Origin: DATKEJ01 sp963768715
GTDB taxonomy: Bacteria > Bacteroidota > Rhodothermia > Rhodothermales > DATKEJ01
Direction: 5' to 3'
NCBI GenBank assembly: GCA_963768715.1
Contig: CAVYJC010000002.1
Location: 282,179-346,178, forward strand
Length of the DNA stretch: 64,000 nucleotides
The notes under the pieces are model-generated. The model had not been told where the DNA came from and did no database searches. It saw only the letters and a program-made list of their open reading frames with translations. The translations under genes were made by a program, and so were the position numbers. Position 1 is the first letter of the stretch. Every line of letters begins with the position of its first letter. Shown one piece after another: positions 28,389 through 36,559 of this stretch.

Positions 28389-30005
28389 CTACCTCACCAC
28401 CGTCATAGATCTCGTATACACCCCTCGGTCCGTTTTGAGGCGGAGCCAGTAATTGCCCGGCGCAACGAGCATGCCGGCGTCGTCAGTTCCGTCCCAATAC
28501 GTCGATTGCGCGCCTGCCGAATGGAGGCCGTCGACGAGCCGCCGGACTGTTTGCCCCAGCGCATTCGAGATGGTTAGCTCGACGTCACCGGGCGTTTCCA
28601 ACTCGTACAGAACCGAGACGGGCCCGCGTGACGGATTCGGGTATCGCTCAAGGAGCATGCTGGACTCCGGGAGTTCGGAACCTTCGACTGCAGTTGGAAA
28701 GAGCACATCACCCGTCAACGCATCTACTATAAACTGTTGCGAGACGAAAGTCGTGTTGTCGTTGTACGAAACAACCCAGGCCGGCTGCGGATCTACGACC
28801 GACCCGGACTTACCGGCTTCCCAACTTTGGATCGTCTTGCCATGCTGTCCTTTCGAGACCGGAACCTGAACATTGTACAGGCCCGCCTGGATGAACACGT
28901 CCATGTTTTGCATCCGAAACTCGGAGCCTCCGGCGCCTTCGGCCGCTTCGAGGGCCACCGAAGAATCGACCCAGCCGTCGGGGAGGTTGATCGCTGGGTC
29001 CAGGTCCCCCCCTTCACCACCGAGAGACACATTGTCGAGCAACACGACGTAGCCGAAATTAAGGGCAACCCCGAGGGTATCCTCGGAAGCGGCGGAGTAG
29101 AATATGTACAGCCACGTGCCGGCCTGTCCGTCCGGAGTCAACTCGCCGCCCTGAATTCCCGACAGTGCAGCATCCGCATGAACCGACCGGGCCAATGCAA
29201 CAACGTCGTCATAGGTCGCACGGGCGGTGGCACTGGCGGAGTGAATTTCCACGTCGACGCCGGTGACCTCCTGGCCACCCGAAATCGTGATTTCATCGGG
29301 TACGAGATCACCGTTGGCGTCGTAGAATCCAATCCCTTCCCCCGCCACGCCCGCGTTCGGCTCGCCGTTATGGTCGACGTCTCTGAACGCGGTGGGCAGA
29401 AAGGTACCATCGGGTGCGTAGTCAATCTGGTAAGAACCGTCTTCGCCGGTTACGACCGCCGCTCCCGTAAATTGCGGTCCGTCGTCACCTTCCTGGTCGT
29501 CGGCGGTGAGGAAGTCGGGTGGGAAGAGCGCAACAACAGCGTTCTGCGGCGTCGATTCGGGAAAGGACACCTTGCCCGAAACAGAACCCGTCGGCAGCGT
29601 ACCGGTGGAGAACGTCCACGCATACGGTCGATCCAGCTGGTCGCCGGACTCCGCTTTTGCGCCGAGAAGAACGACCGTGTACTGCGTGTCGTCGTTCAAG
29701 AGAACATTGACCGTCAACTGGGTGCGGGAGCCGTTCAAAGAGTAACCCAGAGGCTGTCCGGTCGCGGGAGATATCTGGGCTCCAATGAAGAAGCCCTCTT
29801 CTCCTCCGAACAAAGCCGTAGTATCGATGGCTTGCGAGAAGTTGAGGACAAGCGGCTGGCTCGTGGCGACGTTTTCGCTTCCGTTGGCAGGTAACATGGA
29901 TTCGAGCGTGAGCTGCGCACTTGCCGACGAGACGAAAACAACGGGAAAGAGGATCGCGAGCACGATGGCGGCGACCCTTGCCCTGAGGTATTGCGGGGAA
30001 TACAT
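28389..30005 (-). CDS. Secreted protein with bacterial Ig-like (Big_5) domain and sorting domain
   Basis: 538 residues from ATG 30005. Signal peptide (cleavage near SASAQ), an Ig-like domain of the Big_5 type (LPANGSENVATSQPLVLNFSQAID ... DDTQYTVVLLGA), a middle region with a carboxypeptidase-regulatory-like fold (GSVSGKVSFPES) and a calcium-type DANGDLVPDE loop, and a C-terminal sorting domain (LLERYPNPSRGPVSVLYEL ... SMTVVR). No catalytic motif seen. It is convergent with the YWTD gene; its upstream region (30006-30190) is markedly AT-rich and probably holds its promoter. Function unknown. Confidence 0.8.
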   Translation of the reverse strand: MYSPQYLRARVAAIVLAILFPVVFVSSASAQLTLESMLPANGSENVATSQPLVLNFSQAIDTTALFGGEEGFFIGAQISPATGQPLGYSLNGSRTQLTVNVLLNDDTQYTVVLLGAKAESGDQLDRPYAWTFSTGTLPTGSVSGKVSFPESTPQNAVVALFPPDFLTADDQEGDDGPQFTGAAVVTGEDGSYQIDYAPDGTFLPTAFRDVDHNGEPNAGVAGEGIGFYDANGDLVPDEITISGGQEVTGVDVEIHSASATARATYDDVVALARSVHADAALSGIQGGELTPDGQAGTWLYIFYSAASEDTLGVALNFGYVVLLDNVSLGGEGGDLDPAINLPDGWVDSSVALEAAEGAGGSEFRMQNMDVFIQAGLYNVQVPVSKGQHGKTIQSWEAGKSGSVVDPQPAWVVSYNDNTTFVSQQFIVDALTGDVLFPTAVEGSELPESSMLLERYPNPSRGPVSVLYELETPGDVELTISNALGQTVRRLVDGLHSAGAQSTYWDGTDDAGMLVAPGNYWLRLKTDRGVYTRSMTVVR

Positions 30006-30257
30006 GGTGGTGCAGGTTCGGGGGAACGTGGGCTCAAGAATATAATGATTTCAACCACGTTGGCAGCCCAAAATGTCGCCGTTGACCACGACACGCGGAT
30101 AATGTCGGTTTATCGATCAGCAATATGACTAATATGATTGATATAAAAATATCGTATAAATCACATTTTACGTGTTTCTGAGCGATAGTGTCGGAGCTTA
30201 TCGAGCTTGGGGCCTCCGGCGCCGGCATGGGACTGCCGCATGGATCCGTGGGAGTGC

Positions 30258-30773
30258 CTAAGTGCCAGATTCCGGATTCGCGGATTCGGTGCTGTTTGCA
30301 ACGAGGAGCCCGGCAGCTGTTGCGGCACACGCAATCTCCAAGCTCTTCAATCCGTCGGCCAGCGTCACCCGTATCGGTTCGGATCGGGCCCCGTCGCCTC
30401 GTAGGAAATCGCTCATCAGTTTGCGAAGCGCATCCAGATAGGCTTCCTCTTTCGTCCCTGGAGTCTCGAATGACGCTTCGACCATTCGGCGCACCTGACC
30501 CTGGCCCTCCCCGTTCGCCAGGGGGACAGTTCGACTTCCCTGCAGCGGACGGTCTCTTTCGATCGATAAACCGGGAAGCTGCTCAAGGGTGTTCTCGTTG
30601 TCCTGACCCAGCAATGCGATGACTCTCCCCTTCATTGGTATCCAGCCTTCCACATCGATCTGGGCGCCGTCGAACACGAATCGGAGAGAAGTCCGCTCGA
30701 ACGGTTCGAGCCTGTTGAACGCGTGGTATTGCGCGGCGACGAGTCCGTCTTCATAACGTGCTTCGAGCGACAT
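30258..30773 (-). CDS. Gfo/Idh/MocA-family oxidoreductase, C-terminal part (frameshifted)
   Basis: 171 residues starting MSLEARYEDGLVAAQYHAF; continues the 30790-31398 product in a different frame. It supplies the beta-sheet C-terminal domain of the family, including SLRFVFDGAQIDVEGW and a final helix (SLEIACAATAAGLLVANS). A join around 30815 gives a continuous GDRGVASDGRVDRMSLEARY reading, so one indel separates the two parts. On its own it would not bind NAD. Confidence 0.7.
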   Translation of the reverse strand: MSLEARYEDGLVAAQYHAFNRLEPFERTSLRFVFDGAQIDVEGWIPMKGRVIALLGQDNENTLEQLPGLSIERDRPLQGSRTVPLANGEGQGQVRRMVEASFETPGTKEEAYLDALRKLMSDFLRGDGARSEPIRVTLADGLKSLEIACAATAAGLLVANSTESANPESGT

Positions 30774-30789
30774 CCGATCGACGCGTCCG

Positions 30790-31398
30790 TCAGACGCGAC
30801 GCCACGATCTCCCGTCCACGCGAGCTACCGGTGAGGAGGTGCATCCGTTCACGACGTCGATGAAATGGACGGCATGTTCGATGAGAATCCCGCCCGAAAT
30901 GTCAGGGTTCCAGAACCAGTGATCGGCGGTCAGGGATTCATCCTGTGCGTAGTTCTCGACTACGACGCGCTGCAGCGCGCCAAACGTCTTCTCTCGGCAC
31001 CAGCCGTGCACGCACTCGATAATCGGATTATAGCGAAGCATGAAATCCACCGTCGCGGTCGCCGACGAGTCCCTATCGGCGGTGAGCACCTGTTGCGCGT
31101 CCGCGACTGAAACGGCGATCGGCTTCTCTACGAGAACGTGCACACCGCGCCTGAGGGCTTCTGCGGCAATCTCCGGATGGGTGGCGGGCGGGGTCACGAC
31201 CGACACAACGTCGACCTCGCCGGAGTCGAGCAGGCGCCGCCAATCGGCGAACTGGGCGATTCCTTCCTGGCGAGCGTCCGGGTTCACGTCCGCGATGGCT
31301 GTTAGCCTTACGCCCTCAACACCCGACCAGGCTTTTGCCAGGAATCGCCCGAATCCGCCGAAACCAATGATGCCGATGCGATGGGTCACGTCACGCAT
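30790..31398 (-). CDS. Gfo/Idh/MocA-family oxidoreductase, N-terminal part (frameshifted)
   Basis: 202 residues with the NAD(P)-binding Rossmann fold (IGIIGFGGFGRFLAKAW), VVTPPATHPEIAAEALRRGVHVLVEKP containing the EKP catalytic-lysine motif, and ISGGILIEHAVHFIDVV, the conserved H of the substrate pocket. The full protein (about 375 residues after repair) would oxidise or isomerise a sugar or inositol. It is divergent from the LacI gene and shares its regulatory region, so it may belong to the LacI regulon. The frameshift near 30815 breaks it. Confidence 0.8.
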   Translation of the reverse strand: MRDVTHRIGIIGFGGFGRFLAKAWSGVEGVRLTAIADVNPDARQEGIAQFADWRRLLDSGEVDVVSVVTPPATHPEIAAEALRRGVHVLVEKPIAVSVADAQQVLTADRDSSATATVDFMLRYNPIIECVHGWCREKTFGALQRVVVENYAQDESLTADHWFWNPDISGGILIEHAVHFIDVVNGCTSSPVARVDGRSWRRV

Positions 31399-31707
31399 GA
31401 ATTTTCATTTTTTGGTCGGAATCGACCGACGGACATGCCTGACGGCACCTGCATGGGTCTACCGTTCGACCGACGGACATGCCTGGCGGCACACGGACAT
31501 GCCTGGCGGCATGTCCCTACGTCGGCATGCCGGACAACGCCGACGGCATCGGACCGGACATCGACTGGCGGCACACCGAACACCAAACACCAAACATCGA
31601 ACACCGAACGTCGAACACCGAACGTCGAACACCGAACCATTCTGTCGAATCGATTCGATACAATATCGAAATTGCTGGCTTTCCGATCTCATTTAGTTAG
31701 TCATGTG
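31399..31707. other. Intergenic region with ACATGCCTGGCGGC and GAACACC-type repeats
   Basis: About 300 bases between divergent genes. It contains repeats of GGACATGCCTGGCGGCA (31430-31515), then a run of 7 base units AACACCG/AACGTCG (about 31578-31640). No gene seen. Confidence 0.6.
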
Positions 31708-31753
31708 TTGACATGTCGAAAGCGCTTTCGTAGGTTATCGAAGCGTTTCGATA
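31708..31753 (+). promoter_or_regulatory. lacI-family promoter with two palindromic operators
   Basis: TTGACA (31708-31713) is followed by a perfect 14 bp palindrome CGAAAGCGCTTTCG (31717-31730) in the -35/-10 spacer, and by an 18 bp near-palindrome TATCGAAGCGTTTCGATA (31736-31753) over the -10/start region. Both share the TCGAA.GCG.TTCGA core with a central CG, typical of LacI-family operators. The gene begins 25 bases later, so autorepression is expected. Confidence 0.7.
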
Positions 31754-31778
31754 ATTTTCGCTCTTCTTCCTTCGCGCT

Positions 31779-32807
31779 TTGAAACGATCGACAATCAAGG
31801 ACGTCGCCGCAGAAGCTGGCGTCGCCATATCAACGGTTTCTCTTGCAATGAGCGGCAAGGGATATGTTCGTGACGAAACGAAGAGACGGATCAAGCAGGC
31901 GGCCGAGCGTCTGCATTATGCCCCCGCAAGGGCCGCCCAGCGATTGGCCTCGACCCACACGGGTAACGTCGGCTTCGTGCTACGCGAGGATCACTTCACT
32001 CGGAGCGAGCCATTCTACACCCGGGTCTTTCTAGGCACTGAATTTGAAGCGGATCAACATGGGCATTACGTCTTGCTCACGACCGTTCCCAGTCCGTTTG
32101 CCCCGGACAGACATCTCCCTCGTTTTCTTCGCGAACGAAACGTGGACGGCCTGATGATTGCCGGAAAGGTGGATGACGACTTCCTGGCAACATTGGAAGA
32201 GTTGTCTCTACCCGTTGTGTTGATCGATTTCGAACACGACGACATCCCATCGGTTTTGATTGACAATCAGGGTGGTGCGGCGGCAGCCGTAGAGCACCTC
32301 TTGAGCAGGTCGCACCGTCGGATCGCTTTTCTCGGCGCCGACATGACACATCCAAGTATTCACGGCCGGCTGGACGGATACCGGCTTGCCATGGCCGCGG
32401 CCGACCTGCCGGCTGATGACCGGTTCGTCGTAACGTCGACGAATGGCGAGCCTAATGCTGAAACAGGCCGGATCCTTGCGGGCCGCCTGTTCGCTATGGA
32501 TCCCATGCCGTCGGCCGTCTTCTGTGCAAACGACGAACTGGCATTGACAGTCATTCGATACGCTGCCGAAAAGGGGATTCGTATTCCGGAGGACCTGGCG
32601 GTCGTCGGATTTGACGACGTGGAGAGCGCGAAACTCGTATCGCCCGCGCTCACCACCGTGAGGGTATTCAAGGAGCAGTTGGGTGAATTGGCGGCCCGGT
32701 ACCTGGCCGAACTGATTTCGAGCAGACCGGAGAGCCGCAATCGGTACGAGCGAAGCAGTCACACGATCCGAGTTCCAACAGAGCTCGTGATCCGAAATTC
32801 AACTTAG
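31779..32807 (+). CDS. LacI-family transcriptional regulator
   Basis: 342 residues from TTG 31779; this start puts the helix-turn-helix at the very N-terminus (STIKDVAAEAGVAISTVSLAMSG, residues 4-26), as in all family members, followed by the hinge helix (AAERLHYAPARAAQRLAS). The sensor domain is of the periplasmic-binding fold with GLMIAGK, DNQGGAAAAVEHLL, GRLDGYRLAM, AVFCANDELALTVI and VVGFDDVE. The effector is presumably a sugar or sugar phosphate from the surrounding locus. Operators lie directly upstream. The divergent oxidoreductase and the downstream glycan genes are the likely targets (inference). Confidence 0.92.
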   Translation: MKRSTIKDVAAEAGVAISTVSLAMSGKGYVRDETKRRIKQAAERLHYAPARAAQRLASTHTGNVGFVLREDHFTRSEPFYTRVFLGTEFEADQHGHYVLLTTVPSPFAPDRHLPRFLRERNVDGLMIAGKVDDDFLATLEELSLPVVLIDFEHDDIPSVLIDNQGGAAAAVEHLLSRSHRRIAFLGADMTHPSIHGRLDGYRLAMAAADLPADDRFVVTSTNGEPNAETGRILAGRLFAMDPMPSAVFCANDELALTVIRYAAEKGIRIPEDLAVVGFDDVESAKLVSPALTTVRVFKEQLGELAARYLAELISSRPESRNRYERSSHTIRVPTELVIRNST

Positions 32808-32825
32808 AGATCAGGCACACGATGC

Positions 32826-32940
32826 TTGACTGGGAGAAGTCTACAAACAGTGTATAGTAAACAGCGGTCAACCGCTGAATATTCAATCAAGAAACGGCCT
32901 CAATTCATGATGGCCCGTGCAAGCAGACCTATAAAGGAGG
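32826..32940 (+). promoter_or_regulatory. Promoter region, palindrome and strong ribosome-binding site of the 32946 gene
   Basis: TATAGT at 32854-32859 could be a -10 box. It is followed by the palindrome CAGCGGT-CA-ACCGCTG (32862-32877), an operator or 5' hairpin. AAAGGAGG at 32933-32940 lies 5 bases before ATG 32946, an unusually strong Shine-Dalgarno for this window, and decides the start against an in-frame start further upstream. Confidence 0.6.
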
Positions 32941-32945
32941 TCGTC

Positions 32946-35684
32946 ATGCGAAATGTATTACATAAACTCTGGTATCTCGGCATTATGGCGTTTGTCGCCG
33001 TCGTGGCTATGGCGCCTCCGGCGCTCGCGCAATACGACGCAAGCGCTCTGACCGCCGACAACCCAATGAACCTGTTGTCCAACGGGGGCTTCGAGGTCAT
33101 GAAGCCGGCGTACTGGGATGCCGATGGTGACGGCGCCAGTTGGACGGACGCCATGTCGCGTACGCCCGAATGGAGCCTGGAGCTTTCGGGAGCAGGAGAA
33201 GCGTCGTGGACGATGGGAGAAGCGGTACGCAACTGGACACCGGCCTTCCCGGCTGACGGCGAGAAGAACCCTGAGATCGAAATCGGCGGGTGGGTCTACA
33301 CCGACGGTGTGAACACCTCCCCCGGCGCCGATGATGAAAAATTCCAGCTCGTCTTCGAGTTCTTCGAGGATGCCACCCAGACGACGAACGTGTTGGGTGA
33401 GCCGATCGTGCTGGATCTTCCGCAGGATGCGGCATCGAGCGATGGCTGGGTTGAGGTCTCGAACGAAGCACTCGGCGCGATCACATTTCCCGGACCGCAG
33501 GCCGCGAAGAGCGCGCGCGTGACCTTCCGCAAAGGAGCGAATGCCACAGGTACGGCATATCTCGACGACCTGTATATCCGGACGGCCGAGGGATCCGACG
33601 GATGGTCGGGTGACTTCTTCAATGCGAACATGGACGCGGGAGACAACAACTACTACTGGTGGAACAACTTCTCCGGCGGCGTGGCCGACTGGCCTGACAC
33701 GCAGGATCACATTAATACGGTGAGCAACGGCGACGCGTACGAAGGTGATTACAGCTTGCGGCTCGAAGCCAACACCGACAACCAGAACGAAACCGTCGGC
33801 ATCCTTGAGCGCGTACCCGTCGACGGCCCGATCGTTGTCAGTTTTCGCGTGAAGTACGAGGGTAATGCCGAACCGGATTCCATTGGAGTCGGGCAGAATA
33901 ACCTGGGCATTACAGTACTTTGGTACAGCAACATGGAGTCAGGTGCGGCCGGCTACAATCAGATTGGCGAGGTCAACGTGACGTTGAACAATACGGTGAA
34001 CGATGACCCCGTCAACGAACAGGTTGTCCCCAAACTGGGACCTTCCGAGGACGGGTGGACGCAGTATGCCTTCGTTCTATACCCCTTGGATGGGACCGTC
34101 GGGACCGAAATCCGACCCAGATACTGGAACGGGTTTACCGGAGTCTCCTACTGGGATGACTTCTTCGTAGCGCCTCTGTCGGAAATAACATCCAGTCTTG
34201 CCGATGAGAATGAATTATCCAACGGCGGCTTCGAGGTCATGAAGCCGGCGTACTGGGAAGCTACCGGAAGCGGTGCGATGTGGTCAGACGCAATGTCACG
34301 AACCCCCGAGCGCAGCTTGGAGCTCACTGGCGGAGGTGGACTGACGGGCACTGGTGAGGCGTCGTGGACGATGGGAGAAGCGGTACGCAACTGGACACCG
34401 GCCTTCCCGGCTGACGGCGAGAAGAACCCTGAGATCGAAATCGGCGGGTGGGTCTACACCGACGGTGTGAACACCTCCCCCGGCGCCGATGATGAAAAAT
34501 TCCAGCTCGTCTTCGAGTTCTTCGAGGATGCCACCCAGACGACGAACGTGTTGGGTGAGCCGATCGTGCTGGATCTTCCACAGGATGCGGCATCGAGCGA
34601 TGGCTGGGTTGAGGTCTCGAACGAAGCACTCGGCGCGATCACATTTCCAGGACCGCAGGCCGCGAAGAGCGCCCGCGTGACGTTCCGCAAAGGCGCGAAT
34701 GCCACTGGTACAGCGTACCTCGACGACCTGTATATCCGCACCGCCGAGGGATCCGACGGGTGGTCGGGTGACTTCTTCAATGCGAACATGGACGCGGGAG
34801 ACAACAACTACTACTGGTGGAACAACTTCTCCGGCGGCGTGGCCGACTGGCCTGACACGCAGGATCACATTAATACGGTGAGCAGCGGCGACGCGTACGA
34901 AGGTGATTACAGCTTGCGGCTCGAAGCCAACACCGACAACCAGAACGAAACCGTCGGCATCCTTGAGCGCGTACCCGCCATGTCGGGCGTTCCGCTGCTC
35001 GTCAGCTACTTCCTCAAGCACGAAGGGAATGCCATGGAAGACTCCATTGGCGTCGGACAGAACAACTTGGGAATGGTGTTCCTGTCGTACAGCAGCATGG
35101 AGTCAGGTGCGGCCGGCTACAATCAGATTGGCGAGGTCAACGTGACGTTGAACAGCACGGTGAACGATGACCCCGTTAACGAACAGTTTGTCCCTAAACT
35201 GGGTACCTCCGCGGCGGGGAAATCAGCCGGAGCCGACTGGACGCAGTACGGATTCGTCTACTATCCGCTTGATGGAGCCGCCGGAATCGAGGTTCGTCCC
35301 AGGTACCACCAGGCGTTCAGCGGGGTCAGCTATTGGGATAATATTTCTGTAATTCCGCTGGGTGGACTCCACGTGAACACGGCCGTCGAGGATGACCCCG
35401 TGGACGGTTCACTTCCGGAGACCTTCCGTCTCAATCAAAACTATCCAAACCCGTTCAACCCGGCGACCACGATCTCCTTCGACCTTAAGCAGTCGCAGAT
35501 CGTCTCGCTCGGCGTGTACAACGTGCTCGGACAGAAAGTGGCGAGCCTCCTCGACCGTCAGTTGATGACGGCCGGTACCCAGGCAGTAGAGTTCAATGCA
35601 GCCAGCTTGCCGAGCGGTCTGTACCTCTACGTGCTGGAGGTGAACGACCAAGCCGTCTCCAAGAAGATGGTATTGCTGAAGTAG
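32946..35684 (+). CDS. Secreted protein with duplicated carbohydrate-binding-like domains and sorting domain
   Basis: 912 residues from ATG 32946. Signal peptide to APPALAQ, then two ~386-residue repeats, each starting LSNGGFEVMKPAYW and containing a beta-sandwich-like domain (EIEIGGWVYTDGV, KFQLVFEFFEDATQT, ARVTFRKGANATGTAYLDDLYI) and a second one (YYWWNNFSGGVADWPD, EGDYSLRLEAN). Such 'N-GGFE...W' modules are typical of CBM4/9/16-like folds. The C-terminus is a sorting domain (QNYPNPFNPATTISFDL ... MVLLK). Probably a highly expressed surface glycan-binding protein. It follows the LacI gene and precedes the TonB receptor, suggesting it helps capture the substrate of this locus. Confidence 0.85.
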   Translation: MRNVLHKLWYLGIMAFVAVVAMAPPALAQYDASALTADNPMNLLSNGGFEVMKPAYWDADGDGASWTDAMSRTPEWSLELSGAGEASWTMGEAVRNWTPAFPADGEKNPEIEIGGWVYTDGVNTSPGADDEKFQLVFEFFEDATQTTNVLGEPIVLDLPQDAASSDGWVEVSNEALGAITFPGPQAAKSARVTFRKGANATGTAYLDDLYIRTAEGSDGWSGDFFNANMDAGDNNYYWWNNFSGGVADWPDTQDHINTVSNGDAYEGDYSLRLEANTDNQNETVGILERVPVDGPIVVSFRVKYEGNAEPDSIGVGQNNLGITVLWYSNMESGAAGYNQIGEVNVTLNNTVNDDPVNEQVVPKLGPSEDGWTQYAFVLYPLDGTVGTEIRPRYWNGFTGVSYWDDFFVAPLSEITSSLADENELSNGGFEVMKPAYWEATGSGAMWSDAMSRTPERSLELTGGGGLTGTGEASWTMGEAVRNWTPAFPADGEKNPEIEIGGWVYTDGVNTSPGADDEKFQLVFEFFEDATQTTNVLGEPIVLDLPQDAASSDGWVEVSNEALGAITFPGPQAAKSARVTFRKGANATGTAYLDDLYIRTAEGSDGWSGDFFNANMDAGDNNYYWWNNFSGGVADWPDTQDHINTVSSGDAYEGDYSLRLEANTDNQNETVGILERVPAMSGVPLLVSYFLKHEGNAMEDSIGVGQNNLGMVFLSYSSMESGAAGYNQIGEVNVTLNSTVNDDPVNEQFVPKLGTSAAGKSAGADWTQYGFVYYPLDGAAGIEVRPRYHQAFSGVSYWDNISVIPLGGLHVNTAVEDDPVDGSLPETFRLNQNYPNPFNPATTISFDLKQSQIVSLGVYNVLGQKVASLLDRQLMTAGTQAVEFNAASLPSGLYLYVLEVNDQAVSKKMVLLK
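33199..34977 (+). repeat. Intragenic duplication, 621 bp units 1158 bp apart
   Basis: 33199-33819 and 34357-34977 are nearly identical at DNA level with a constant offset of 1158 bases (386 codons). Differences cluster around 33420-33600, while both flanks of the unit are almost unchanged, a pattern expected from recent gene conversion. A shorter identical block (GGCTACAATCAGATTGG...) recurs further on near 33950 and 35110. Confidence 0.9.
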
Positions 35685-35772
35685 CCTGATCATCATGGGG
35701 CGAGGTCGCTTCAGCCGTCTCGGCTGGGGCGACCTTCCTCCGTGGTGGCATACCAAACTGAAGGATTCGGTT

Positions 35773-36327
35773 GTGAGGTTTTTCGTCCGTTCTCTGGCCG
35801 GTCTGGTCGCGTGCATGGCCCTGGGCGCCGGCATTGCGTCAGGTCAAACGGGCAAGATTGCCGGTCGCGTCATTGAAGAGGCAACCGGAGATCCCCTCCC
35901 CGGCGTAAACGTGATAATCCCGGGCACGCTGCAAGGCAGTACGACCGACGTCGACGGCTACTATTTCATCCTCAACGTAAAACCGGGTACGTATCCGGTC
36001 CGCGCTTCTTTCATCGGCTATTCGGCCGTGACGATCGACGGCGTTAGAGTGATGATCGACAAGACGGCGACGGCGGATTTCCGTTTGAGTGAGGAAACAG
36101 TCGAAGGGCAGGAGGTTGTCGTCGTCGCCCAGCGGCCGTTTGGTAGAAAAGGACCGAACTTCCACCGCGACATCCGTGTCTGCCGAGCGCTTGCAGGCTC
36201 TTCCAGTCCTCACGTTCAACGACGTGATCAATCTGCAGGCCGGCGTTGTGGAAGGACACTTCCGAGGCGGCCGAACGGGCGAAGTCTCGTATCTGGTCGA
36301 CGGCGTCCCCATCAACGACGTCTATGA
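35773..36327 (+). CDS. TonB-dependent receptor, N-terminal part (frameshifted)
   Basis: From GTG 35773 (signal peptide RFFVRSLAGLVACMALG..., cleavage near ASGQ; an ATG at 35695 is also in frame) through the carboxypeptidase-regulatory-like domain (GKIAGRVIEEATGDPLPGVNV, STTDVDGYYFILNVKPGTY). Useful coding ends near 36140, where TTT in CCGTTTGGTAG shifts the frame; with TT the sequence reads on as RPLVEKDRTSTATSV. The remaining codons to 36327 are out of frame. Paralogue of the receptor at 894-3617. Confidence 0.8.
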   Translation: MRFFVRSLAGLVACMALGAGIASGQTGKIAGRVIEEATGDPLPGVNVIIPGTLQGSTTDVDGYYFILNVKPGTYPVRASFIGYSAVTIDGVRVMIDKTATADFRLSEETVEGQEVVVVAQRPFGRKGPNFHRDIRVCRALAGSSSPHVQRRDQSAGRRCGRTLPRRPNGRSLVSGRRRPHQRRL

Positions 36328-36559
36328 TCAGACCTACTCCTACCAGGTGGAAAACAACGCGATACAGGAGATACAGGTCATTACGGGCACGTTCAATGCG
36401 GAATACGGGCAGGCCCAGTCCGGGATCGTGAACATCGTCACGAAGGATGGGGGCCGACTCGTATCGCGGCACGTTCAGTGCGTACGGCGGCGACTACGCC
36501 AGCACAAATACCGATCTTTTCACGCAGATCGACGATGTATCGCCGAAAGGGACTTATGA
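36089..36559 (+). CDS. TonB-dependent receptor, plug-domain part (frameshifted)
   Basis: Middle segment in a second frame, coding in practice from about 36141 to 36450: LPVLTFNDVINLQAGVVEGHF, GEVSYLVDGVPINDVYDQ, VITGTFNAEYGQAQSGIVNIV. A run of five G at 36449-36453 ends the frame; four G would read KDGADSYRGTFSAYGGDY into the next part. The plug motifs are almost the same as in the 894-3617 receptor. Confidence 0.75.
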   Translation: MRKQSKGRRLSSSPSGRLVEKDRTSTATSVSAERLQALPVLTFNDVINLQAGVVEGHFRGGRTGEVSYLVDGVPINDVYDQTYSYQVENNAIQEIQVITGTFNAEYGQAQSGIVNIVTKDGGRLVSRHVQCVRRRLRQHKYRSFHADRRCIAERDL

